Assembly (NCBI GenBank): GCA_000746015.1
Contig: JQKK01000015.1
Location: 46,703-110,702 of the forward strand
Length of the DNA: 64,000 nt
Source: Lachnospiraceae bacterium MA2020
Lineage (GTDB): Bacteria > Bacillota > Clostridia > Lachnospirales > Lachnospiraceae
Direction of reading: 5' to 3'
Below are positions 9,397 through 18,611 of the stretch, in pieces. Within the stretch, counting starts at the first letter, position 1, and each line of letters begins with the position of its first letter. A program made the position numbers and the translations under genes. The notes beneath the pieces were generated by a model, which saw only the letters and a list, made by a program, of their open reading frames with translations, ran no database searches and was not told where the DNA came from.

Positions 9397-10460
9397 TCAC
9401 TGCCAGCCGTCTGTACCATAGTCATTTACGTTGTCAGATGTGATAAGGAATGTATCTACAGGATATGTATCCTCAACACTTTCACCGTTCATAACCTTGT
9501 ACATGATCTCAACAGCCTTATCTGCGATAGATACAGGAGACTGAGCGCCTGTTCCTTCGATAAGTGAGCTGTCAGATGCAAGCTCTGCCTTGATATCAGG
9601 TGAGCCGTCAACGCCGTAGATCTTGCAATCCTTGATACCTGCTGCGTTTGCTGCTGCAAGTGCACCAAGAGCTGTAGGATCGTTTCCACCAAAGATAGCT
9701 ACTACATCAGGATGAGCCTGAAGAAGGTCTTCTGCGATACCAAGTGAAACTTCGAGGTTACCCTTAGCATCCTGCTGAGCTACTACTGTGAAGCCGTGTC
9801 CATCGATAGCATCGAGGAATCCGTTTGTTCTGTCTACTACAGACTGCATTGTTGGAGAGTCAAGAACGATGATCTCGCCGCCGTCCGGGCACTTCTTAAC
9901 GAGGTCTTCACCAACAACCTTACCTGCATTGTAGTTATCTGATCCTGTGTATGATACGAGGTATGACATATCAGCAACCTGTGTATCAAAACCAACCATA
10001 GGAACGCCTGCTTCTTTTGCCTGATCAAGTGCAGGAGCGATACCTTCTGCATCAACAGGGTTCATGAAGAGACCGTCAAGGTTCTGTGAAAGCATATCTT
10101 CAACCTGAGAGATCTGCTTTGAAACATCATTACCAGGATCTGTGAATACGATCTCGTCGCCGTTTGCCTCAACCTTTTCCTTCATCTCGTTCTGAATTGT
10201 AACGAAGAATGGGTTTGTACCGTCCATACATGTATAACCGAACTTATAGTGTTTTCCACTGTCAGCCGATGTGTCCGCAGCTGCCTCTGATGCTGCAGGA
10301 GCCTCTGATGCTGCAGGAGCCTCTGATGCCTTGTCAGCGGCTGCCTCTGATGCTGCAGGTGCTGCTGAGTCAGCCTGACCTGATGAGCCTGAGCTGCCAC
10401 ATGCTGTGAGTGAACCAACCATAGCCATTGTCAAAAATGCTGCTAATAACTTTCTTTTCA
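9397..10460 (-). CDS. rbsB: Sugar ABC transporter substrate-binding lipoprotein (RbsB family)
   Basis: The start is set at the ATG at 10460, behind AGGAGGATAGGT; an upstream in-frame extension has no ribosome site. The protein (about 354 aa) has a lipoprotein signal with lipobox LTAC (Cys21), an Ala/Ser/Glu-rich low-complexity linker with repeated AASEAPAASEA units, and a type I periplasmic-binding domain (DGTNPFF, NPVDAEG, GGNDPTALGALAAANAAG, YGVDGSPD). It delivers a monosaccharide to RbsA/RbsC. Its closeness to the anchored paralogue at 5739-6716 suggests both bind the same sugar. Confidence 0.93.
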
Positions 10461-10539
10461 TACCTATCCTCCTAGAAAAATACATGCAAGATTTTTTATC
10501 TTGCCCCCTTGTTATGATAATATTACCAACAAAAAACAA

Positions 10540-10596
10540 AAAAAGCAGCTGTCATTCGTCATTTTGTACATGTGACAAATGTCAGTTGCTTTTTTG
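10540..10596 (-). terminator. Terminator after the GH32 gene
   Basis: A long imperfect inverted repeat (AAAAAAGCAGCTGTCATTCG against its partner ending CAGTTGCTTTTTT) lies between the GH32 stop and the rbsB promoter region. A T-run follows in both directions, so it can insulate the GH32 operon from rbsB. The right arm contains an ACATTTGTCA element similar to those near the LacI gene. Confidence 0.8.
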
Positions 10597-10612
10597 TGTT
10601 GTATACTTTTAC

Positions 10613-12106
10613 TCAGTTTGTACTTAATTTATAGCTTGTTATGTCTATGCTTGCCTCTCCATCAGCGCTAAATGAAACTCTTTCTGCAGTAAGTGGTGTG
10701 TAAATTGCCGTCGTTATTACCTTCTCTCCACCATTTACAAAGATTTCTGCACTATATCTGTCGAGGATTACTCTAAGCTCGAGTTCTCTATTTTTACTGT
10801 TTTCAACGAGACTCTTTCTCTGATGTATGAGTGCCCGTCTGCTGCCTGAGTGCATTCTGTCAATCTCCAATACGCCACTCTCAGGTACAAATTTAAGTGA
10901 AGTATAGAAATTTTCATCTTCAGCAAATCTAATCTCGAAGCTCTTATAGACGCCATCGGCATCCTGCGGACGTACCTTGATATCTATGTCAAGACATCTT
11001 CCATTTATCCCTTCAAATGAAATGGATTTATCTATTTTTACATCATGGTACTCACATTTTTTGCCTCGTAATGACTCTATCTCCTTTGCAGGCTTCTGAC
11101 AAAGTCGCCCTTCCTTAAGGAAAAGCTCTCTTGGCATACTCATCTGACCTGCCCATTTGGCATCGCCTTCACGAATCGAGCAGGCATCCCAGTTTTGCAT
11201 CCAGCCTATCATAAGCCTTCTTCCATCCTCAGACAAAACTGTCTGAGGCGCATAGAAGTCTATTCCATAATCTATGGACTGAAAATGTTCTGCGGTAAAT
11301 TCACCGGTTTTCTCATCAAAGTCTCCGATAACGCAAAGTGTTCCGTTACCATTGATAAACTCATAACCCTCAGCCAGCATATCCTGTGGGCTCACAAGCA
11401 AAACCCATTTGTTATCGAGTTTGAAGAAATCCGGGCATTCCCACATTTTTCCATAACGGCATCCGTTCGCTATAAGGACCTTCCAATAATTCCATTCAAA
11501 TCCATCTTTACTTCTATAAAGTAGTATCTGACCGCTGCCATCTGCAGGTCTGCTGCCAATTGCAGCTATATAGCCGCCATCTTCAGTTCTCCATATCTTC
11601 GGATCACGAAAATCAGTCTTGCTGGCATTTTCCGGAATCTTCTCGGAAGTGATCACAGGATTATTTTCATATTTCTTATAATCAACTCCATCTCCAATCG
11701 CTATGTTCTGAGTCTGAAATTCGTGTCTTACTCCATTATCATCAGTAAAAACTCTGACTCCGGTATACATGAGTAATTGTCTGCCATCTTCAATATCTAT
11801 AGCACTTCCGGAAAAACAACCAAAACTATCGTACTCTTCATCCGGTGCAAGAGCTGCCGGTCTGTACTCCCATTTCAGCAGGTCATCACTTACAGCATGA
11901 CCCCAATGCATCGAATCCCAATGCGACGCATATGGATGATACTGATAAAACATATGATATTTGCCGCCGTAACGACTAAAACCATTAGGATCGTTCATCC
12001 ACCCCGTCCTTGGAGTCAGATGAAACAAAGGTCTTTCCTCTCTAGCAATTTCCTTTTCTTTTTCAAGCTCATATGCACGAGCTTTTTCTAGCATTTCACC
12101 AACCAT
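10613..12106 (-). CDS. Glycoside hydrolase family 32 (beta-fructofuranosidase / sucrose-6-P hydrolase type)
   Basis: The chosen start is the ATG at 12106, 8-9 nt after GAGGAG; a GTG three codons earlier is less well placed. The protein of about 497 aa shows the GH32 signature: WMNDPNG with nucleophile Asp39, the transition-state FRDP motif, and the acid/base glutamate in MWECPDF. It ends in the usual beta-sandwich. There is no signal peptide, so it works in the cytoplasm on imported sucrose, sucrose phosphate or short fructans. It is the last gene of the LplABC-like importer operon and starts 18 bp after the binding-protein stop. Confidence 0.95.
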   Translation of the reverse strand: MVGEMLEKARAYELEKEKEIAREERPLFHLTPRTGWMNDPNGFSRYGGKYHMFYQYHPYASHWDSMHWGHAVSDDLLKWEYRPAALAPDEEYDSFGCFSGSAIDIEDGRQLLMYTGVRVFTDDNGVRHEFQTQNIAIGDGVDYKKYENNPVITSEKIPENASKTDFRDPKIWRTEDGGYIAAIGSRPADGSGQILLYRSKDGFEWNYWKVLIANGCRYGKMWECPDFFKLDNKWVLLVSPQDMLAEGYEFINGNGTLCVIGDFDEKTGEFTAEHFQSIDYGIDFYAPQTVLSEDGRRLMIGWMQNWDACSIREGDAKWAGQMSMPRELFLKEGRLCQKPAKEIESLRGKKCEYHDVKIDKSISFEGINGRCLDIDIKVRPQDADGVYKSFEIRFAEDENFYTSLKFVPESGVLEIDRMHSGSRRALIHQRKSLVENSKNRELELRVILDRYSAEIFVNGGEKVITTAIYTPLTAERVSFSADGEASIDITSYKLSTN

Positions 12107-12123
12107 TAGTGGCACTCCTCATA

Positions 12124-13791
12124 TCATTTGTTATTAAAATTATCATAGTACTTTTGATATACTTCCAAAAGCTTATCTATTCTATAGTCCTTGAGCTCTG
12201 CAAGGTATACATCCCAGTCTGCATCGGTAAATCCATTCATGATCCAGTCAGATTTATGCGCATCAATTGATTTTGTAACGTCTGCCTGAATATTTGAGAT
12301 TTCCTCATTATCTTCCCTTGTCATAAATACATTTGGATATATATTCTTTGTATTCATATCAGGAGTATAGATATCCTTTATCCAATCAAGTCTGTACTGC
12401 GCATCATCCGGGCATGTAACATATTTTCCATAATACTCATCAAGTACAGCGAGCGGTCCTCCAACACACTCTGCCTCTCTTACTTCTACAGGTGATGCAT
12501 CTCCAAGCGGCGCATGCTTAAGCATCTTTTCACCATTGTCATTCTCAGAAAGCTCAAAGATATCAAATTCATCATCTTCGCCATAGGTTCCCCAGTTATT
12601 CTGTGGAGACTGGAAAGGATCATACATCTGATCAAGCCATGCACATACCAGCGCAGGCTCCTTTGCAACCGCTGTGACAACACATCTTCCTCTGTCAAAA
12701 CCACTTGTATAAGAACCATTCTGAGGAGTGATGTTTCTCACATCAGCTGTAAGTGCAGGAAGTGGAACCCAGTCCTCAAGATTTGCGATATTTGCAACAT
12801 CCCAGCTGAAGCACACTCCATATCTACCTGACTTACCCTTTGATACATAAGTTGACCACTCCTGGGTAAATGCCTCCGGGTCTATAAGGTTCTCTTCATA
12901 GAGCTTGTGAAGCCATGCTATACCCTTTTTATATCCTTCCTGAGTTGCACTGCATACAACCTTTCCTTCATCATTGACCGCAATGTGCTTTCCTTTGTCT
13001 GCATCACCAATGCCTTCTCCGAAGCCGTTTATTAAGATAGCCGGATCCTGTCCGCCGTCATTTACGATACATGACATAGGGATTATTGAACCTTCTATGC
13101 CAAACTCTTTCTGAAGAGCATCCGCATTATCTCTAAACGCGATCAACACTTTTTCGAGATCATCAGTAGTTTCAGGTACCTCAAGTCCGAGGAAATCAAG
13201 CCACTTTTTATTGATAAAGCTCATATTGTCGATTGTCTGTATTGCAGTCTTTTCGCTTCCAAGCTGCTCAATCCATGGCAATGCCCAGATATGGCCATCT
13301 ACATCGGTGCACATGCTTCTATACTCAGGATAATCATCAAAAACTTTCTTGAGATTTGGCATATAATTGTCTATATATTCTTCAAGATTGATAATTACGC
13401 CTTGCTCTGCATACTTCAAAAGGTCGCTGTCACTAAAAGATGCTGTAAATACAAAATCCGGCAATGTATTTATATTCGCCATTTCAAGCGAGATCTTATC
13501 AGCCCACTGATCTGACTGAATCGCATTCCAGTCAACATGTACATTTGTCTCCTCTTCAAGGCGCTTAAAGATCGTCCTCTTATTTGGATCAGATTCAGTG
13601 TTTGCCGGATAGCTAGTTAGTCCTTTGATAGTCTTTGTCTCTTTCAAAGGAAACGCAAGACTCTCCTTGTCAACAACCTGCATCTCACCACTGCTCAAAG
13701 ATGCTGCCTTACTGCTGCATCCCACAGTGCTGCACGCTATCACCATTGTCAGTGATACTGCCATGATAATTTTGAAAATTTTGTTCTTCAT
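12124..13791 (-). CDS. Extracellular oligosaccharide-binding lipoprotein (LplA/family 1)
   Basis: This 555-aa protein has a lipoprotein signal (lipobox STVGC, Cys25) and the long family-1 binding-protein architecture used with LplB/LplC permeases (IKGLTSYPANTE, GVIINLEEYIDNYMPNLKK, FSWDVANIANLEDW). It lies downstream of the two permease genes and upstream of GH32, suggesting capture of fructo-oligosaccharides or sucrose. No ATPase is in the operon; such importers usually borrow an MsmX-type ATPase encoded elsewhere. Confidence 0.9.
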   Translation of the reverse strand: MKNKIFKIIMAVSLTMVIACSTVGCSSKAASLSSGEMQVVDKESLAFPLKETKTIKGLTSYPANTESDPNKRTIFKRLEEETNVHVDWNAIQSDQWADKISLEMANINTLPDFVFTASFSDSDLLKYAEQGVIINLEEYIDNYMPNLKKVFDDYPEYRSMCTDVDGHIWALPWIEQLGSEKTAIQTIDNMSFINKKWLDFLGLEVPETTDDLEKVLIAFRDNADALQKEFGIEGSIIPMSCIVNDGGQDPAILINGFGEGIGDADKGKHIAVNDEGKVVCSATQEGYKKGIAWLHKLYEENLIDPEAFTQEWSTYVSKGKSGRYGVCFSWDVANIANLEDWVPLPALTADVRNITPQNGSYTSGFDRGRCVVTAVAKEPALVCAWLDQMYDPFQSPQNNWGTYGEDDEFDIFELSENDNGEKMLKHAPLGDASPVEVREAECVGGPLAVLDEYYGKYVTCPDDAQYRLDWIKDIYTPDMNTKNIYPNVFMTREDNEEISNIQADVTKSIDAHKSDWIMNGFTDADWDVYLAELKDYRIDKLLEVYQKYYDNFNNK

Positions 13792-13825
13792 AATCCTCTT
13801 TCCTCCCTATGCTATTTTTAGGCTC

Positions 13826-14722
13826 TCACCCTTTAACTGAACCAACCATAATTCCGCTGTCAAAATACTTTTGGAAAAACGGGTACATTATAAGTAACGG
13901 TAAGCTCGATATAATAATCGTTGCATACTTCAGCAATTCTGCGAGCTGCGCTCTTGCTGCTGTGCTCTGCATATCAGCGATCATTCCTGACTCAGGCTGA
14001 TTTTGTATAAGGATTGAACGAAGCACCAGCTGCAACGGCTGCTTTGATGCATCATTTATGTAGATCATCGCATCAAAATAGCTGTTCCACATGCCTACAA
14101 ACTGCCAAAGTGCCAATACTGTGATCACCGGCATACATACCGGCATTAATATTTTTACAAAAAACACTATGTCATCAGCTCCATCAACCTCAGCTGCTTC
14201 TCTTAGCTCAGATGGGATATTCTGGTAATAAGTCCGGGCAATTATCATATTCCATACGCTGAAAGAACCCGGTAGGATTACCGCCCACATAGTGTTAAGA
14301 AGTCCCATATTACTGATAAGAAGATATGTAGGGATAAGGCCGCCGCCAAAAAACATTGTTATCACAAATATTACGTTGAAGAATCCCTTACCTTTAAAAT
14401 CTTTTCTTGACATCGGGTATGCTGCCAGTAAAGTTACTCCAACAGAGATTGTGGTAAAAAGTACAGAATATACAATAGCATTTCTAAAGCCTGTCCAAAT
14501 CTGCGGATTTGTAAGTACTCTCTCATACGCCGTTGTCGTCCACTTACTTAAGTCAAAGGTTATTCCACTGTTTTGCAGCGTCACAGGATCCATAAATGAA
14601 GCTACGACTATATATATGATCGGAACTATGATAGCAAGAACAAAAATTGCTAAAAATGTAAAGCCACCACCAAGCAGAATTTTATCTGAAAGCGGAATAT
14701 GTCTGAATTTTCTTTTTCTCAT
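13826..14722 (-). CDS. Oligosaccharide ABC transporter permease (LplC/CUT1 type)
   Basis: This permease of about 298 aa has six predicted membrane segments and the inner-membrane EAA loop (PSELREAAEVDGADDIVFFVK). The start is placed at the ATG at 14722, behind AAAGGA and just after the LplB stop at 14724, rather than at an ATG seven codons upstream that would overlap LplB. It pairs with the LplB-like permease. Confidence 0.93.
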   Translation of the reverse strand: MRKRKFRHIPLSDKILLGGGFTFLAIFVLAIIVPIIYIVVASFMDPVTLQNSGITFDLSKWTTTAYERVLTNPQIWTGFRNAIVYSVLFTTISVGVTLLAAYPMSRKDFKGKGFFNVIFVITMFFGGGLIPTYLLISNMGLLNTMWAVILPGSFSVWNMIIARTYYQNIPSELREAAEVDGADDIVFFVKILMPVCMPVITVLALWQFVGMWNSYFDAMIYINDASKQPLQLVLRSILIQNQPESGMIADMQSTAARAQLAELLKYATIIISSLPLLIMYPFFQKYFDSGIMVGSVKG

Positions 14723-14723
14723 A

Positions 14724-15617
14724 TCAGAGTCCTTTCCCGTCATTCATCTTTGAAACGACCTTGTTTACTATAAGTAGAAGTATGACATTTATAACTGTAT
14801 TAAAAAGTCCTACTGCAGTCGAAAAGCTGTAATCACCATCAAGAAGACCTTTTTTGTAAACATATGTCGCTATGATCTCTGAGCTTGCAAGATTGAGATC
14901 TGTCTGAAGGGCATATGCCTTCTCAAAGCCGATACTCATTATGTTTCCAGCCTGAAGTATAAACTGTATAACAACCATATCCTTTATAGCAGGCCACTCA
15001 ACTACCTTTATCTGCTGCCAGAGGTTCGCGCCATCCATGACTGCTGCCTCGCGAAGCTCCTGACTTGCTCCTGCAAGTGCCGCTGTGTACATGATTGATG
15101 CCCATCCTGCTCCCTGCCATATTCCTGAAGCTATGTAGATGGAGCGAAACGCTCCTGGCATTGTCATGAAGTTTATTTGTGAGCCAAGCACCTGATTAAC
15201 AGGACCTGTAACGGAAAGAAGTATCCTTACCAATCCACATAAAACTATTACTGATATGAAATTAGGAAGGTACAGAATAGTCTGAAGCTTTTGTCTGAGT
15301 CCTATACTACGGATACGATTAAGTATCAATGCCAATATGATTGGAATCGGAAATCCCCATGCCAGACCAAATATACTGAGTTTCAAAGTGTTGGCTAAAT
15401 AACTCAAGAAATCCGGTGAAGAAAGAAACCTCTGAAAATACTTTAATCCTACCCATCGGCTCCCAAATATTCCTCTTATCGGATTATAGTCCATAAATCC
15501 GATAAGTATGCCGCCCATTGGTATGTACTTAAATATGATTGTCAGAAGTAATGCAGGCATCAAAAATATCAGATACAGCTGCCAATGCTTTTTGACGTAA
15601 ACAAGCGTTTTACCCAT
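14724..15617 (-). CDS. Oligosaccharide ABC transporter permease (LplB/CUT1 type)
   Basis: This 297-aa permease has six hydrophobic segments and the EAA-like loop (SQELREAAVMDGANLWQQIK), as in LplB/YtcP partners. It is the first gene of the LplB-LplC-LplA-GH32 operon, directly downstream of a regulatory region shared with the divergent LacI-family gene. It forms the channel with the LplC-like protein and is expected to import the sugar cleaved by GH32. Confidence 0.93.
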   Translation of the reverse strand: MGKTLVYVKKHWQLYLIFLMPALLLTIIFKYIPMGGILIGFMDYNPIRGIFGSRWVGLKYFQRFLSSPDFLSYLANTLKLSIFGLAWGFPIPIILALILNRIRSIGLRQKLQTILYLPNFISVIVLCGLVRILLSVTGPVNQVLGSQINFMTMPGAFRSIYIASGIWQGAGWASIMYTAALAGASQELREAAVMDGANLWQQIKVVEWPAIKDMVVIQFILQAGNIMSIGFEKAYALQTDLNLASSEIIATYVYKKGLLDGDYSFSTAVGLFNTVINVILLLIVNKVVSKMNDGKGL

Positions 15618-15856
15618 AATGTTACCTACCTTTTACATTTGCACAACTGCTGCTGTGCTTCTGGATAGAATCATATTTTATAATTGTGCATTTGTCAACC
15701 TAATTTGTATGTTTGCACATCTTTTTATGAATTATTAACAGTAGTCCTCTTTTGAATTTGTTACATTTGACCTATTGTCTCATAAATTATTTTACATTTG
15801 ACACACAATGTAAAATAGCTTAAAATTAATCCATAATCAGAAACGGGGATACGAAT
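15618..15856. promoter_or_regulatory. Divergent control region between lplB and the LacI regulator
   Basis: This AT-rich 239-bp region has a perfect inverted repeat, TTTTACATT-tgacacac-AATGTAAAA, at 15790-15815. Related ACATTTG(A/C)C elements lie near 15630 and 15758, and a TGTGCA...TGCACA pair lies near 15683-15718. These are good operator candidates for the LacI-family protein encoded to the right. The inverted repeat lies about 40 bp upstream of its start codon, so autoregulation is likely. Confidence 0.7.
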
Positions 15857-16927
15857 ATGAACACACGAGTAACAATACAGGACATTGCAGATGCCTTAAA
15901 TCTATCAAGAAACACAGTTTCAAAGGCAATAAATAATACCGGGACTATTGCAGACTCCACAAGAGATCTTGTCTTAAACAAGGCTGCAGAGATGGGATAC
16001 AAACAATTTTCATATATAGATATCAAATCAAAGAAAATTAAAGAAACCGGTAAAAACACCAATTTATCGATGGAACTTGCTTTTATCACCACTTCAAGGC
16101 TTGACAGTGCACACTTTGGCTCCACCATGATCGATAAAATACAGCATGAGCTCTCAGAGATAGGATGCTCTCTCACCATATACAGGGTGCTTCCATCAGA
16201 GATTGAAGAATGCAGGCTCCCACTGAGCCTTAGCCTTGAGCGCATTTCCGGCATTTTCTGTGCAGAAGTTTTCAACATACCCTACTGCCGGATGCTTGCT
16301 TCACTGGATACACCCGTACTATTTATCGATTCTCCATGTATAATGAGTGAAGAACCGCTTAAATCCGATATCCTGCTTATGGATAATGAATCCTATTCAT
16401 ATTCACTTATAAAAGACTTTAAGGACAAAGGTTATGCGCAAGTAGGATTTGTTGGAGACATATATCACTGCCGTTCTTTCTATGAGAGATATACGTCATT
16501 TAGAAATGCATTGGATTTTTGGGGACTTGAATTTAATAAAGATTTTTGTATGACCGGTACCGAAGGCAGAGCTTATGCTGAAAGGACTGTAAACTATCAG
16601 GACTATATACTGGAGAGCATTAAAAACATGAAAAAGCTCCCGGATATGTTTATCTGTGCAAATGACTTTGTTGCATTTGACCTGATGAGAGCTCTAAGAC
16701 AACTAAATATCACAGTCCCGGATGATGTAATGATCTGTGGTTTTGATAATTCTCACGAATCCACGCTCGTCATGCCGACACTTACCACAGTGCATATACA
16801 CAGTCAGCTCATGGGGCACGAAGCCGTAGAGCTCCTGCTATCCCGCATAAAAGAGCCTTCGCTGAACTACCGCATAATGCATACCGAGACAAACCTGATA
16901 TATAGAGAGTCAGTCAGGTGGAGCTGA
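15857..16927 (+). CDS. LacI-family transcriptional regulator
   Basis: This 356-aa protein has an N-terminal LacI helix-turn-helix (TIQDIADALNLSRNTVSKAIN) and a periplasmic-binding-like ligand domain (PDMFICANDFVAFDLMRAL, PDDVMICGFDNS, MPTLTTVHI). It starts at the ATG 6 bp after a short GGGGAT ribosome site. It is divergent from the LplBCA-GH32 operon and probably represses it until a fructose-derived sugar appears. Confidence 0.95.
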   Translation: MNTRVTIQDIADALNLSRNTVSKAINNTGTIADSTRDLVLNKAAEMGYKQFSYIDIKSKKIKETGKNTNLSMELAFITTSRLDSAHFGSTMIDKIQHELSEIGCSLTIYRVLPSEIEECRLPLSLSLERISGIFCAEVFNIPYCRMLASLDTPVLFIDSPCIMSEEPLKSDILLMDNESYSYSLIKDFKDKGYAQVGFVGDIYHCRSFYERYTSFRNALDFWGLEFNKDFCMTGTEGRAYAERTVNYQDYILESIKNMKKLPDMFICANDFVAFDLMRALRQLNITVPDDVMICGFDNSHESTLVMPTLTTVHIHSQLMGHEAVELLLSRIKEPSLNYRIMHTETNLIYRESVRWS

Positions 16928-16934
16928 CAGAAAA

Positions 16935-16969
16935 TACCCTCCTTACTGGTTTGTCCAGTAAAGAGGGTA
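16935..16969. terminator. Bidirectional terminator between the LacI gene and tyrS
   Basis: The 15-bp stem TACCCTCCTTACTGG/CCAGTAAAGAGGGTA has one mismatch and lies between convergent genes. Confidence 0.85.
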
Positions 16970-17002
16970 CATTTCATTATGACAATCCCTTATTTTTTGC
17001 TA

Positions 17003-18223
17003 TTACACAGTTACTTTCTTAAAGTTCTTCTTTCCTTTACGAACCATGACGCCATCACCAAATGAATCTTTAGTATATGTTGTCTTAACGTCAGTCACTT
17101 TCTCGTCATTAAAAAGAACGCCGCCCTGCTCTACTGCACGACGTGCTTCACTTCTGGTTGGGCAAAGTCCTGCTGAAACAAGAACCTGAAGAATATCAAC
17201 AACTCCATCCCTGAAGTCCTCTTCCTTAAGAGCAACAGATGGAACATTAGCCATATCTCCGCCGCCGGCAAACAGTGCTCTTGCACCATCCTGAGCCTTC
17301 TGAGCTTCTTCCTTACCGTGAACAAGGGATGTAAGCTCAAATGCAAGGATCTCTTTCTTCTCATTTATACGGGAATCATCCCACTTCTCCATCTCATGGA
17401 TCTCTTCGATAGGAATGAACGTAAGCATCTTAAGACACTTATCAACGTCAGCGTCACCAACGTTTCTCCAGTACTGGTAGAAATCAAATGGTGATGTCTT
17501 GTTAGGATCAAGCCATACAGCGTTTCCTGCTGTCTTACCCATCTTGTTTCCGTTGGAGTCTGTAAGAAGAGTAATTGTCATTGCATGAGCATCCTTACCA
17601 AGCTTTCTTCTGATAAGCTCGGTTCCACCCAGCATGTTGCTCCACTGGTCATCTCCACCAAACTCAAGGTTGCAGTCGTACTTCTGGAACATGTAGTAGA
17701 AATCGTAGGACTGCATGATCATATAGTTAAACTCAAGGAAGGAAAGTCCCTTCTCCATACGCTGCTTGTAGCACTCAGCACGAAGCATGTTATTAACCGA
17801 AAAGCATGCTCCAACCTCTCTAAGAAGCTCAATGTAGTTAAGATTAAGCAGCCAGTCAGCATTGTTTACCATCATGGCCTTTCCTTCACCAAAGTCAATA
17901 AACTTCTCCATCTGACGCTTAAAGCACTCAGCATTGTGATCAATATCTTCTCTTGTAAGCATCTTTCTCATATCGGAACGACCTGAAGGATCACCGATCA
18001 TGGTAGTACCACCACCAATAAGAGCAATTGGCTTATTTCCTGCTTCCTGAAGTCTCTTCATAAGAGTCAGAGCCATGAAATGGCCAGCTGTAAGTGAATC
18101 AGCTGTACAGTCAAAGCCGATGTAGAAAGTCGCCTTTCCATTGTTGACAAGATCTCTTATCTGCTCTTCGTCTGTTACCTGAGCAATAAGGCCTCTTGCC
18201 TTAAGTTCCTCAAAAATCTGCAT
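17003..18223 (-). CDS. tyrS: Tyrosyl-tRNA synthetase
   Basis: This 406-aa protein charges tRNA-Tyr in the cytoplasm. It has the class I Rossmann domain (FYIGFDCTADSLTAGHFMAL), the tyrosine-binding QSYDFYYMF region, a KMSKS-equivalent loop (GNKMGKTAGNAVW) and a C-terminal S4 RNA-binding domain (SEARRAVEQGGVLFNDEKV). Length is normal. The strong AGGAGGTGCATT ribosome site sits after a T-box leader, so expression should follow tRNA-Tyr charging. Confidence 0.97.
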   Translation of the reverse strand: MQIFEELKARGLIAQVTDEEQIRDLVNNGKATFYIGFDCTADSLTAGHFMALTLMKRLQEAGNKPIALIGGGTTMIGDPSGRSDMRKMLTREDIDHNAECFKRQMEKFIDFGEGKAMMVNNADWLLNLNYIELLREVGACFSVNNMLRAECYKQRMEKGLSFLEFNYMIMQSYDFYYMFQKYDCNLEFGGDDQWSNMLGGTELIRRKLGKDAHAMTITLLTDSNGNKMGKTAGNAVWLDPNKTSPFDFYQYWRNVGDADVDKCLKMLTFIPIEEIHEMEKWDDSRINEKKEILAFELTSLVHGKEEAQKAQDGARALFAGGGDMANVPSVALKEEDFRDGVVDILQVLVSAGLCPTRSEARRAVEQGGVLFNDEKVTDVKTTYTKDSFGDGVMVRKGKKNFKKVTV

Positions 18224-18235
18224 AATGCACCTCCT

Positions 18236-18599
18236 AAGTGTTTAATTGCGAAAGCTCTTTTGCAAAAGAAAAGTCCTCCGCAATCAGTTAATGATCACGA
18301 AGGACGAGTTTAATCGTGTTACCACCTTCATTCACGCATGGCTCACACCATACGCCTCAACAAGTACTCCGACTCACACCTTGAGTCTTTATACTCTCCC
18401 GAAGTAACGCCCCGGCAGTCGTCACAGCTTACTAAACTCAAAAAAGTTATTCTTCCGTGCAGCTCACGGATGTATTCACAAATCCACTTAACTACGCCTC
18501 TCACCAGCCGGCTGTTCTCTGTTGTCAGTCTGAATCTGCTACTTGTTCCGGTCATCGCCTTTACCAGATTATTTTATTTTCTTCATTCTTTCTTGTCAA
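18236..18599 (-). promoter_or_regulatory. T-box leader (tyrosine) of tyrS with promoter
   Basis: In the minus sense a TTGACA box (18594-18599) and an AT-rich -10 start a leader of roughly 330 nt. It contains a stem I-like region with the UAC (Tyr) codon in GAATACATCC, a GGCTGGTGAGAG segment, the T-box core AAGGTGGTAACACG and a terminator (GTCCTTCGTGATCA...TGATTGCGGAGGAC, then TTTT). Uncharged tRNA-Tyr would pair with the specifier and the T-box bulge to stop termination. A UAC specifier ahead of tyrS is consistent. Confidence 0.9.
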
Positions 18600-18611
18600 G
18601 CCTAACCTTTT

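Noticed and set aside
10182..10418. Gln/Arg-rich open frames in the rbsB region on both strands
   Set aside because: They are out-of-frame readings of the Ala/Ser/Glu-rich linker of the binding lipoprotein.
14292..14753. A 153-aa plus-strand frame
   Set aside because: It is antisense to the LplC-like permease, with no ribosome site or recognisable domain.
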